The notes below the pieces were generated by a model that worked only from the letters and a program-made list of their open reading frames with translations, made no database searches and had not been told where the DNA came from. This document shows, in pieces, positions 22,964-32,094 of a stretch of DNA of 64,000 nucleotides. This stretch comes from Segetibacter sp. 3557_3 (GTDB lineage Bacteria; Bacteroidota; Bacteroidia; Chitinophagales; Chitinophagaceae): contig NZ_SMSK01000011.1 of assembly GCF_004354985.1 (NCBI RefSeq), positions 124,001 to 188,000 of the forward strand, given 5' to 3'. Made by a program: the position numbers and the translations under genes. The stretch's first letter is position 1; every line of letters starts with the position of its first letter.

Positions 22964-24421
22964 TTAATACCCGGGATTTTGCACCACGGATTTATTGACC
23001 AGGATCTCAGAAAGCGGAATGGGCCAGATATATTGTGAATCGGTAGGTGCAATCGCCGGAACAGTGCCTTTTGCCGGAAGTGGGGCATTAAGGCGGGTAA
23101 GGTCCATTGAACGGAATCCTTCGCCTAGTAACTCAATCCTTCTTTCGGTAAGTATCACGTTGATAAGCTCAGCCTGGGTAGCCGGGCTAAACGGGGTAGC
23201 CGGATCGGAGCGTTGGTGCACCGCGTTAACCAGCTGAAGTGCCCTTGCATTAACACCGGCATTGGTACGGGCGAGCGCCTCGGCAAGGTTTAGCAGCACT
23301 TCAGCATACCTGATAACAGGTACGTAGTCGGTATTTGCTGTCCATTTGCGTAACCACGTTTTGGTGCCGATAACTTGTACGAAAGAGGTTCTTCGTTTAT
23401 CTGTGGCACTCCATGCCGGGTTCGCCAATATACCGGCTCCGGCGGTGTTAAGGCTGAAATCGCCATTACCGCCTGCTGCACCAGGGCTATAATATTGGTT
23501 AAGGCTATTTTGGGTACCTGGCAGGTTGTTGGTGGTAAACGGCATCGAAAATATGTTCTCCAGGGTTTGTCCGCCGGCACCAAATACAAGCGTAACATCT
23601 GGTTCAAGCTTGTGCTGCACACCGGTGGCGGCAACAAATGGACCCGCAGCCGAAACGATTTTGTTAGCCTCGGTTACCACATCAGCATATTGGCCCATAT
23701 GCAGGTAGATGCGCGTTTTATACGCAATAGCGGTGTTCCGGTGTGCCCGTGTAACATTCAGGCTTGTTGTGGAGTAGTTTAAGGGAAGGTTAGCTTCAGC
23801 AAAATTCAGGTCTTCCAGTATCAGCGTATACACCTCAGCTACCGTTGACCTTGCCTTATTGTTGTTGCCAAGCGTCGACTGCGGTTCGGTATATATAATC
23901 ACCCCGGGGTTACTCCCGTTTCCGTCGGTGTATGGCCGGGCATACAGGTTTACGAGTGAATGGTACATCAGAGCCCGAAGAAACCGGGCTTCACCGCGGT
24001 ATTGGTTTTTCAATACATCGCTTACCGGTGCATTTTCGAGACCCTTCAACACGGTATTGATCCTGTTGATGGCCTGGTAACCGGCGTTCCATAAGTTTTG
24101 TACTTCATTGGTACTTGACTGCAGTGTAAAGTTCCAGGTTTGCAGGTTTGTTACTCCGTTAGCGGTTTCATTAATGAATTCTTCGCCCCGAATATCCTGG
24201 TAAACCGGGTACCGGCCGGCGTAAATTTGTCCAATCGAAGGGGACGCAGGTCCGCCCTTTGCGGCCGCATACATGCCATTAACCTGGAGGAGAATGCGCT
24301 CTGGTGTGGAGAAAGCCAATGACTCGTCGATATCGGTTTGTGGTAGCAGGTTGAGCTGGTCTTTGTTACAGGAGAACAGGGCACCAATCAGCAGAAGAAG
24401 TACCGTTATGTTGATTTTCAT
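22964..24421 (-). CDS. RagB/SusD family outer-membrane nutrient-binding lipoprotein
   Basis: A 485-residue lipoprotein. The signal peptide ends in a lipobox (LLIGALFSCNKD). The TPR-like SusD scaffold is visible in the helix segment NEVQNLWNAGYQAINRINTVLKGLE region and RGEARFLRALMYHSLVNLYARPYTDG. The C-terminal part has VIRYAEVLLNLAEALAR and LTERRIELLGEGFRSMDLTR, which are family hallmarks, and ends with YIWPIPLSEI. SusD proteins cap the SusC barrel and bind glycans or peptides on the cell surface. The partner SusC gene lies 19 bases upstream. Confidence 0.96.
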   Translation of the reverse strand: MKINITVLLLLIGALFSCNKDQLNLLPQTDIDESLAFSTPERILLQVNGMYAAAKGGPASPSIGQIYAGRYPVYQDIRGEEFINETANGVTNLQTWNFTLQSSTNEVQNLWNAGYQAINRINTVLKGLENAPVSDVLKNQYRGEARFLRALMYHSLVNLYARPYTDGNGSNPGVIIYTEPQSTLGNNNKARSTVAEVYTLILEDLNFAEANLPLNYSTTSLNVTRAHRNTAIAYKTRIYLHMGQYADVVTEANKIVSAAGPFVAATGVQHKLEPDVTLVFGAGGQTLENIFSMPFTTNNLPGTQNSLNQYYSPGAAGGNGDFSLNTAGAGILANPAWSATDKRRTSFVQVIGTKTWLRKWTANTDYVPVIRYAEVLLNLAEALARTNAGVNARALQLVNAVHQRSDPATPFSPATQAELINVILTERRIELLGEGFRSMDLTRLNAPLPAKGTVPAIAPTDSQYIWPIPLSEILVNKSVVQNPGY

Positions 24422-24440
24422 GTGATAAGAGATTTAAGGG

Positions 24441-27400
24441 TTAGAAGCCAATGTTTATTCCCAGGTTAATGGTACGGGCGAGTGGGGCTGCGTTCCTGTC
24501 AACACTTGGAGCACTGTTCACCACTTGTTCACCACCAGTGTTGGCAGCTCCGTTGTTGCTTTGAATTTCGGGATCGAAACCAGAATACTTGGTAATAGTA
24601 AACGCATTTAACACGGAAGCATATAACCTTACGTTGTTAAGTCCTGCGCGGTCTACAAGTGTTTTGGGGAAGGTATAACCAAGCGATATGTTGCGACCTT
24701 TTATAAAATCTCCTTTTTCAACATTGTTCGATATTACCATACTCGAGCCGTTAGAAACGTTATCGCCGAATACCACTTTAGGCCACATGGCGTTTTCGCC
24801 CGCTTTTGTCCAACGATTTAGTGCGTCCTTTGCATTGTTCCAGTTCCGGTTGTCGTGCAAACCCGCTTTACTGCCATTATATACATAGTTGCCCCCGCTG
24901 AAATACAGCAGGATGTTCAAATCGAAGCCGCGGTACCTGAATGTATTATCAAATCCACCGAAGTACTTTGGAAGTGCGGGGCCGATCACCCTTGCGTCGG
25001 TGGCCTGGTTTGCCGGTCTTGAATTTGCTTCGGTGTCAACCCTGGTCCAGCGGCTTGCCGACGCAGCTGCATGATTATATTGAACCCTGGTACCATCATT
25101 TAACACAAAAATCCGTCTGCCATTAGCAGGATTAACCCCTTCGGTGGGTACAGCATAAAAGCTTCCGAGAGACTCCCCAACCCGGATGAGTGAAGGAGAT
25201 TCAAGTCCGCCGGTGGCGACCAATACGTCGGCGTTGTTGTTTGATAGTGTCAGCACCTCATTTTTGAGGGTAGTGATGTTGAAGTTGGATGTCCAGCTAA
25301 ACTCTTTTGATGACACGATTGTGCCATTCAACGTAAGTTCAAAGCCTTTGTTCACCATGCTACCCACGTTGGTTAACAACGAATTCGCCGGAACATTGGT
25401 AGGGGTAGGGATACCGCGTGAAGGAGCCTGGGGCTCAAATAACACCAGGTCAGTGATGTCGTTTTTATAATAGGCAAATTCAACAGATAGCCTGTTTTTT
25501 AGAAGGCCTGCGTTGAAACCTATATCAAGCTTCTTACTTTTCTCCCAGGTAAGATTAGCATTAGAGGCCTGGTTAAAGAAAACGGTAGCATTAGCACCAT
25601 AGAGGCCGGTGCTATATAAACCCTGGTAAGCGTAATCGCCTATACCGGCAAAGTTGCCGACCATACCGTAACTACCCCTGAAGCGCAATGAATTGACCAC
25701 ATTTCCAAGAGCCGAGTTTTTCCAAAATTCCTCTTCCGATACGGCCCAACCGGCTGATCCGCCATAGAAAGTTCCCCATTTGTTTGAAAATGCAGAATAG
25801 CCATCTCTTCTGAGGTTTGCAGACAGGAGGTATTTCTTTTTGTAATCATAATTTATCCGGCCAAAATACGACTGCAGGAAGTTTTCTGACAATTGTGGAA
25901 TAAACGGAGAAGCCGGCAGTGTCATGTCTACAAATCCGCCCTGGAATTCGTTAAAGAAAGGGTCCGCAAGGTTTCTGCGGTCAGCTCCCCAACGGTCGGT
26001 TTTAGTGTACTGTTGCTCTGCACCCAGCAGGATATTAAGGCCATGGTCATCCATAATACGGGTATCATATGTTAATGTATTGGACCAGTTCCAGCGCCGC
26101 GGCCGCTGCAAAGTATTTTGAGCTCCCCCCGCAAATTGCTGGCCGTCACCATGCAGTGCATTACGGAAGTCCTCGTTTACTACCGACAGGTTATCTATCC
26201 CATAGAGCGATCTAAAACTAAGGCCCCTGAATAATCTTACCTGTCCATATACATTTGCAAGTACCCTATCGCTCTTTGAGACGAAACGATTGAGGTCGAG
26301 CAACATCACCGGATTGCTAAAAGTCACGGCCGAAATGTTATTGCCTTGTCCGATCGTATTATTGCCACTGATGTTATAAGAGCCGTCGGCATTCAATGGA
26401 CCGACGTTTGGCGCAAGGCCAAAAGCAAGACGCGCCGCACCGGATGTATTAAAAGCCGCACCGGTAGACCCGGTGTTAAGGCCTTCGTTTTCGGAGTTGG
26501 TATAGTTGAAAGTTCCACCAAAAGTCAGCCAGTCGTTCACTTTATGATCTAGTGTAAAGCGGCCGGTTAGTCTTTTAAAGCTATTATTCTTAAACATACC
26601 TTCCTGGTTGGTAAAGCCCGTCGAAAAATAATAGTTTGTTTTATCGTTCGCCCCGGAAATGCTAACGGTATGGTTGTGCGAGAAACCCGTACGGTAAATG
26701 TGGTCGTACCAACGGGTATCTACCAACTTGCCCGCCGCGTCATTCATAGTATAGAACCCCCTTGTTGTTCCGTTTGCCGGTGTTCCGGCATTCGCGAGGC
26801 CTTCGTTTTTCAGGTCGGTAAATTCCTGGGCATTCAGCACTTCGATTAGGTTGTACGGGTTGGTCCAGCCGGTCCATGCTTCATAATTGACCCGTGCGCG
26901 ACCCTGACGACCTTTTTTAGTGGTAATGATTAATACCCCGGCAGACGCCCTTGAGCCATAGATAGCAGCAGCTGAAGCGTCCTTTAGGACCTCCACACTT
27001 TCGATGTCGGATGGGTTGATATCGCCCAACAGGTTGTTGGCTGAAGAACCGCTACCCACGTCCCCGGTGAAAGAAGGTACACCATCAATTACAACCAATG
27101 GATAGGAGCTGAGGGAAATAGAGTTAACACCACGCACCCTGATCACGGGCGCATTACCAAGCACCCCGTTGGGAATGGAGATGTTTACGCCCGCAGCCCG
27201 GCCCGACAATCCTTGCTCAAAGCTTTGTATCGGCTGATCGCGCAACTTACTGCCACTGATCTGGGCAATATTACCGGTAAGTTCTGTACGTCTTTGGGTG
27301 CCATATCCCACTACGACCACTTCTTCGAGGTTCCTGTCCGACGATGCCATGGTAACAGCAAGTTCGGTTCTGTCGCCAATGGTAACAGCCTGAGGGGCAT

Positions 27401-27626
27401 AGTTCAGGGATGAAAAATCAATTACTCTTGATGTTGGTGACACCGCGATAGAGAAAGTTCCGTTCGCATCGGTTACCGTACCTGAGCCACCCCTCACAAC
27501 AACCGAAACGTTTGTTATAGGGTTGCCTTTATCGTCTACTACCCGCCCCGTTATCCGGCGGGTTTGAGCGTAAAGTTGCGCCAGCAAGAGCATCAGGAGT
27601 GTAAGCAGGGTTAAGCTTTTTCGCAT
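24441..27626 (-). CDS. SusC/RagA family TonB-linked outer-membrane transporter
   Basis: A 1061-residue protein starting at ATG 27626 (MRKSLTLLTLLMLLL), with a signal peptide, a carboxypeptidase-regulatory-like domain (about 25-105, ITGRVVDDKGNPITNVSVVVRGG), the TonB box region EEVVVVGYGTQRR, a plug (VRGVNSISLSSYPLVVIDGVP, VEVLKDASAAAIYGSRASAGVLIITTKKG) and a 22-strand barrel. With the SusD lipoprotein it forms a pedal-bin type importer for large nutrients. No sigma/anti-sigma pair or glycoside hydrolase gene is adjacent, so the substrate is unknown. The pair is transcribed together on the minus strand and ends at the 22911-22943 terminator. Confidence 0.97.
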   Translation of the reverse strand: MRKSLTLLTLLMLLLAQLYAQTRRITGRVVDDKGNPITNVSVVVRGGSGTVTDANGTFSIAVSPTSRVIDFSSLNYAPQAVTIGDRTELAVTMASSDRNLEEVVVVGYGTQRRTELTGNIAQISGSKLRDQPIQSFEQGLSGRAAGVNISIPNGVLGNAPVIRVRGVNSISLSSYPLVVIDGVPSFTGDVGSGSSANNLLGDINPSDIESVEVLKDASAAAIYGSRASAGVLIITTKKGRQGRARVNYEAWTGWTNPYNLIEVLNAQEFTDLKNEGLANAGTPANGTTRGFYTMNDAAGKLVDTRWYDHIYRTGFSHNHTVSISGANDKTNYYFSTGFTNQEGMFKNNSFKRLTGRFTLDHKVNDWLTFGGTFNYTNSENEGLNTGSTGAAFNTSGAARLAFGLAPNVGPLNADGSYNISGNNTIGQGNNISAVTFSNPVMLLDLNRFVSKSDRVLANVYGQVRLFRGLSFRSLYGIDNLSVVNEDFRNALHGDGQQFAGGAQNTLQRPRRWNWSNTLTYDTRIMDDHGLNILLGAEQQYTKTDRWGADRRNLADPFFNEFQGGFVDMTLPASPFIPQLSENFLQSYFGRINYDYKKKYLLSANLRRDGYSAFSNKWGTFYGGSAGWAVSEEEFWKNSALGNVVNSLRFRGSYGMVGNFAGIGDYAYQGLYSTGLYGANATVFFNQASNANLTWEKSKKLDIGFNAGLLKNRLSVEFAYYKNDITDLVLFEPQAPSRGIPTPTNVPANSLLTNVGSMVNKGFELTLNGTIVSSKEFSWTSNFNITTLKNEVLTLSNNNADVLVATGGLESPSLIRVGESLGSFYAVPTEGVNPANGRRIFVLNDGTRVQYNHAAASASRWTRVDTEANSRPANQATDARVIGPALPKYFGGFDNTFRYRGFDLNILLYFSGGNYVYNGSKAGLHDNRNWNNAKDALNRWTKAGENAMWPKVVFGDNVSNGSSMVISNNVEKGDFIKGRNISLGYTFPKTLVDRAGLNNVRLYASVLNAFTITKYSGFDPEIQSNNGAANTGGEQVVNSAPSVDRNAAPLARTINLGINIGF

Positions 27627-27811
27627 ACTTGTTTTTTTAGGTGAACAATTTAAGTATGACAAAAGGTGCCGTAATAATGCTGTAACACCGCGCCGAAATT
27701 TTACAAAAGGCAGAATTTAATGAATGAAGGAAAATAACCTACGAAATGTAGATTATTTGTGCATAGGGTTTGCTTCAGAAAGCAGGGTAAAATATTGATT
27801 CCCAATTCAGG

Positions 27812-30157
27812 TTACTGATGCAATGGGGGTTGTTGATCCCCAATCGGCATCGGTGTTGCCCTTTTCCTGCGACCAAGCAGGAGCAGGAGCACCGGCAACA
27901 GCACCAGGTTTGTAATGGTGCCCACAACCAAAGTGAGTGAGGTGAGCCATCCAAGCGCCTTTGTGCCACCAAATCCGCTGAAACAAAAAATTACAAACCC
28001 GGCAATCAGAACAAGACTGGTATAAATAATACTAATTCCGGTATGACGAATGGTTTCAATCAGGGTTGGTTCAACCTCGTACCCGTTTTCAGGAAGCTCC
28101 TGCTTATAATTGATCAGGAACCGGATGGTGACGTCTATCGCAATTCCAAGTGCAACGCTAAATACCAAAACGGTTGATGGTTTTAATGCGATACCGGCCC
28201 AGCCCATAACGCCTGCAGTAATTACCAGTGGCACAACGTTGGGTATGAGGGAGCACACCAGTATTTTAAACGATTTGAACAGGTAAAGCATACAAAGTGC
28301 GATGAGCAGAAAGGCCCAAAGCACACTTTCTTTAAGTCCGTTAATAATAAAACGGCTTCCTTCCAGGAATGTCACTGTTGCTCCTGTAAACTGAACACGG
28401 TACGCGCTGGTGTCAAATATTTGCTTTGCATGCGTTTCCAGGCTATCGAGAATAACCGGTAATTGTAGGCTTCCTACGTCCTTCATGTTTACGCTGATCC
28501 GGGCATACTGCTGGCTCGTGTCGATAAATCCTTTTACTACACGGTTGATACCTGTATTTGCGCTGTCTGCTTTTCTCAACAGCGGGGTAAGGCTGGGAAT
28601 GGTTATCGGCAGCGTATAGCTCATACTGTCGCCATCGTAGTAAGCCTGGTTTCCAAACTTCAGTGCTTCCACAAGGCTTAGGGGGCGAGCTATGTTTGGA
28701 TTTGTACTGATGTATTGCGAGAACTCATCCATCAGTTGGAATGTTTCAAGGTTGATGTTCCTGCGGGCTTTGGTATCCACCATTATCTCGAGCGGCATCA
28801 CACCTTTAAAGTTGCTTTCAAACCATTTCAGGTCGGTATAGATTTTATTTGTTTTTGGAAGATCATCTACGATATATCCTTCGCTTTTCAACCTAAATAT
28901 GCCAACCATGGCAACCGCCGTTACCACCAGCGTTATCCCGTAAACCCAGCCTTTATGGTGAAGTGTCCATCGTTCAACGTGTTCAAGGGCGCGTATCAGC
29001 AGCTTGTTGTCGAGATATTTCAACTCCCTGGGCCTGGGAGGGGGCAGGTAACTTAAAACAGCGGGTATAAATATGAGCGAGATAACAAACAGCAACATGA
29101 TGTTAATGCCCGCCACTGCGCCAAATTCTTTCAGCAGGGCACTCTTTGTAAGTGCAAAAACCGCAAATCCGATGGCGGCTGCGATATTACAAAAAAGGGT
29201 AACAATACCCATTCGCCCCACCATGGTCACCAGCGCCGAATTTTTTTCACCCGTTTCGCGGTATGAACTGTGGTATTTGTTCAGGAAGTAAATACAGTTG
29301 GGAACCCCGATGACAACAATGAGTGGTGGTATCAGGGCAGTCAGCAGAGTGATTTTATAGCCAAAAAGTACCATGAGTGCCAGGCTCCAGATCACACCCA
29401 TGATCACCACGAGCAAACTCATGATAACCGCACTTGCTGAACGGAAGAAGAGTAACAAAGTGATGGCCGAAAGTATCAGTGAACCAATCAGGAACCAGCG
29501 CATTTCCGCTTTTATCAGGTCGCCAACGGTGGTTCGGATAAAGGGCAGGCCACTCGCGTGCAACTCCAGACCAGTAGCACTTTCAAATTTTTGCACCTGC
29601 TGCATAATATCAGCAACTACCCCGGAGCGGGCTTTGCTGTTCATCATTTCCTTGTTTACATTGATACCGGTCAGGTAAGCTTTTGTATCAGGGTTATATA
29701 GTAATCCGCGATAGAATGGCAGGTTTTCAAAAACTGCACGGCTGCTATCCAGTTGAGCCTGGGTGGTAATTGTATCGTTGAAGATCCGCACCGGAACAAG
29801 TTTAGATCCATCTGGTCCCTTTGTAATGGTTACCGCATCAGGTATACTCAGAATGCTTTCAACACCTTTAACCGTTTTCAGGTCCCTCTGAAGTTGCCGG
29901 AAAGCATTAAATGTGCTCAGCTCATAGTAATTGGTCGCATTCAGGCCAATCACCAGCACATTGCCGTCGCCCCCAAACCGCTGTTTAAATTGTTCGTATT
30001 CCTGGTATTTGATGTTGTCTGTAGGGATTGCCCGGGTAAATTCGTAGCTCAGCTGAACCTTACTTGCAAAGTAGGTCATGATGCCGGTGGCAATAAAAAG
30101 CAGGATTAAGAGAGGAAGCCGATTTTTTAAGATCCATTTTCCCAGGCTATACCACAT
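27812..30157 (-). CDS. MMPL/RND family transporter permease
   Basis: A 781-residue inner-membrane protein with the duplicated MMPL/SSD layout: one helix, a large periplasmic domain, five helices, then the same again. Residues 13-31 form the first helix. The first helix bundle (about 230-370) contains SLLVVIMGVIWSLALMVLFGYKITLLTALIPPL-type segments, and the second (about 620-765) contains VLVFSVALGIAIDVTIRFLINY, in which Asp is a proton-relay type residue. Such transporters export lipids, hopanoids or drugs, often near the envelope. The divergent neighbour is carB. No accessory (MFP/OMF) gene is nearby, as is usual for the MMPL branch. Confidence 0.9.
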   Translation of the reverse strand: MWYSLGKWILKNRLPLLILLFIATGIMTYFASKVQLSYEFTRAIPTDNIKYQEYEQFKQRFGGDGNVLVIGLNATNYYELSTFNAFRQLQRDLKTVKGVESILSIPDAVTITKGPDGSKLVPVRIFNDTITTQAQLDSSRAVFENLPFYRGLLYNPDTKAYLTGINVNKEMMNSKARSGVVADIMQQVQKFESATGLELHASGLPFIRTTVGDLIKAEMRWFLIGSLILSAITLLLFFRSASAVIMSLLVVIMGVIWSLALMVLFGYKITLLTALIPPLIVVIGVPNCIYFLNKYHSSYRETGEKNSALVTMVGRMGIVTLFCNIAAAIGFAVFALTKSALLKEFGAVAGINIMLLFVISLIFIPAVLSYLPPPRPRELKYLDNKLLIRALEHVERWTLHHKGWVYGITLVVTAVAMVGIFRLKSEGYIVDDLPKTNKIYTDLKWFESNFKGVMPLEIMVDTKARRNINLETFQLMDEFSQYISTNPNIARPLSLVEALKFGNQAYYDGDSMSYTLPITIPSLTPLLRKADSANTGINRVVKGFIDTSQQYARISVNMKDVGSLQLPVILDSLETHAKQIFDTSAYRVQFTGATVTFLEGSRFIINGLKESVLWAFLLIALCMLYLFKSFKILVCSLIPNVVPLVITAGVMGWAGIALKPSTVLVFSVALGIAIDVTIRFLINYKQELPENGYEVEPTLIETIRHTGISIIYTSLVLIAGFVIFCFSGFGGTKALGWLTSLTLVVGTITNLVLLPVLLLLLGRRKRATPMPIGDQQPPLHQ

Positions 30158-30638
30158 ATCAGGTTTTGCATTTAAACATTAGTAAGTACAACAAGGTGGT
30201 GTTCTTCGACTCTTCAAAGTGTCTCTTCCCGAAAATCAGGGCCTGGCCCCAAAGTATTGCACGGTCGCACTTCCGTCCAAAAGGTTAAGTTAGGAGCCTG
30301 CACGGTGGAGCTGTGAAAGCGGGAAGCAATAACCTTAGCTGAATAGTCCAAAATCAACAACTTGCATCCGAATGGGCAAAGAAAAGGATTCTAAACAACA
30401 GCCACTCGTAATTCGGCGATTTAACAACTCTAAACGGCAGAACCCCATATTCCTGCATTTTAAATGCCACATAGCAAAACAATTGCAGAATTAGCTGACG
30501 AAATTCCGAGTCGGTGGGTAGACAATCATGCGGGACTTCCCGGGATTGTTTTCCGTTTAACTGCGGTATTTAGTCCTGGCCGTCAAAAAATAACTTATGA
30601 AATACTGCGGTACCCTTACTTTTGCGCAATTTTAGCCC
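30158..30638. other. Divergent promoter interval between the MMPL gene and carB
   Basis: These 481 bases separate two divergent genes. A TACTTTTG -7 box for carB is near the right end. No coding region is supported; in particular nothing resembling the N-terminal half of CarB precedes the carB start. Confidence 0.5.
30617..30624 (+). promoter_or_regulatory. -7 box upstream of carB
   Basis: The sequence TACTTTTG matches TAnnTTTG. The start codon at 30639 is 14 bases downstream, so the leader would be under 10 nt. A weak -33 (TTATG) is 17 bases upstream. Confidence 0.45.
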
Positions 30639-31832
30639 ATGAACCAGTCGCTTTCTTCAAATGAATCAGTAAGGTCTGAAAAGAAAAAAATTATTGTCCT
30701 GGGTAGCGGCCCAAACCGCATCGGCCAGGGTATTGAGTTTGATTATTGTTGTGTTCACGGCCTGCTTGCCATAAAGGAGTGTGGATATGAGGCGATAATG
30801 ATCAACTGTAATCCTGAAACCGTCAGCACCGACTTTGATATTGCCGATAAGCTTTACTTTGAACCCGTATACTGGGAACACCTTTGGGAGATTATCGAGT
30901 TTGAGAAACCTGAAGGTGTAATCGTACAGCTTGGTGGACAAACTGCACTGAAACTTGCAAAAAAGCTGACTGAAAAGGGGATTAAGATCATCGGTACCTC
31001 TTTTGACGATATGGACATCGCAGAAGATCGCGGCCGCTTTAGTGATCGCCTTAAAGAACTGGAAATTCCCTACCCGCAATACGGAACCGCGCATACCGCC
31101 GACGAAGCCATCGAAGTTGCCAACCAGGTTGGTTATCCCGTGCTCGTCAGGCCAAGTTATGTATTGGGTGGGCAAAGAATGCGGATCGTGATTAATGACG
31201 ATGAGGTAGAAACAGCTGTTATTAGCCTGCTTAAACACCTGCCAGGCAATACTGTTTTGATCGACCACTTCCTGGATCGTTGCCAGGAAGCTGAGGTAGA
31301 TGCCATTTTCGACGGCGAAGACTTTCACGTTATGGGTGTGATGGAGCATATTGAGCCCGCTGGTATCCACAGCGGCGATAGTAATGCCGTGCTGCCTGCC
31401 TTTAACCTGACCCCATTGGTGATTACAACCATGGAATACTATTCTGAAAAGATTGCCCGGGCACTAAATATTCGCGGCTTAATCAACATACAATTTGCAA
31501 TCAAAGACGGTAAGGTTTTTGTGATCGAAGCAAACCCAAGAGCCTCACGTACAACTCCCTTTATTGCAAAAGCTTACCAGATACCTTACCTGAATATTGC
31601 CACCAAGGTTATGTTAGGTGCTGCCAAACTTCGCGACTTTAAATTCGAGAAGAAACTTGAAGGTTTCGCCATCAAAGAACCGGTGTTTAGCTTCGACAAA
31701 TTCCCCGGCGTAAGTAAGGAACTCGGGCCTGAAATGAAAAGTACCGGTGAAGCCATCCGCTTTATCAAAGATCTGAGAGATCCTTATTTCCGGATGCTTT
31801 ACAAGGAACGCAGCATGCACCTTAGCCGCTAA
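30639..31832 (+). CDS. carB: Carbamoyl-phosphate synthase large chain, stand-alone C-terminal half
   Basis: A 397-residue protein equal to the second ATP-grasp half of CarB. It opens with KKIIVLGSGPNRIGQGIEFDYCCVH, which in the usual large chain lies near residue 555. It continues with INCNPETVSTDFDIADKLYFEP, RPSYVLGGQRM, MEHIEPAGIHSGDSNAVLP and VIEANPRASRTTPFIAKA, all catalytic or nucleotide-binding blocks. It ends at YKERSMHLSR, so there is no MGS allosteric domain. The N-terminal carboxyphosphate half is not in the preceding 480 bases. It is either one part of a split carB or a second partial copy. The intact half would phosphorylate carbamate to carbamoyl phosphate for pyrimidines and arginine. 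Confidence 0.88.
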   Translation: MNQSLSSNESVRSEKKKIIVLGSGPNRIGQGIEFDYCCVHGLLAIKECGYEAIMINCNPETVSTDFDIADKLYFEPVYWEHLWEIIEFEKPEGVIVQLGGQTALKLAKKLTEKGIKIIGTSFDDMDIAEDRGRFSDRLKELEIPYPQYGTAHTADEAIEVANQVGYPVLVRPSYVLGGQRMRIVINDDEVETAVISLLKHLPGNTVLIDHFLDRCQEAEVDAIFDGEDFHVMGVMEHIEPAGIHSGDSNAVLPAFNLTPLVITTMEYYSEKIARALNIRGLINIQFAIKDGKVFVIEANPRASRTTPFIAKAYQIPYLNIATKVMLGAAKLRDFKFEKKLEGFAIKEPVFSFDKFPGVSKELGPEMKSTGEAIRFIKDLRDPYFRMLYKERSMHLSR

Positions 31833-32094
31833 GTAGTAAGGTTTTGTTGGCGTACAGGTTATGTATTATCATTATAAGTTCCTATTTTTCTAAGGCATGC
31901 TCCTAAGACATGCCAGCTTATGCACCAACATCAGTGTCGCCCCTTAATGCAAATTATGCACGGGCGATTTCGTTTGCGTACGTTAGCTCAGTTCTTTTTA
32001 AAGCTGCTGAGTCCGGGTGGGCAATGCTCCTTTGCTGCTTCCCTTGCTGTTCAACATCGATTATTTGTTTTGCTGATTGCAATTGCAACCATCC

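Noticed and set aside
24441-27626. SusC/SusD locus as a polysaccharide utilisation locus
   Set aside because: No glycoside hydrolase, lyase, sigma/anti-sigma or hybrid two-component gene is adjacent, so no substrate can be claimed.
30464-30664. Plus-strand frame overlapping the carB start
   Set aside because: It overlaps carB in another frame, covers the carB promoter box and has no family features.
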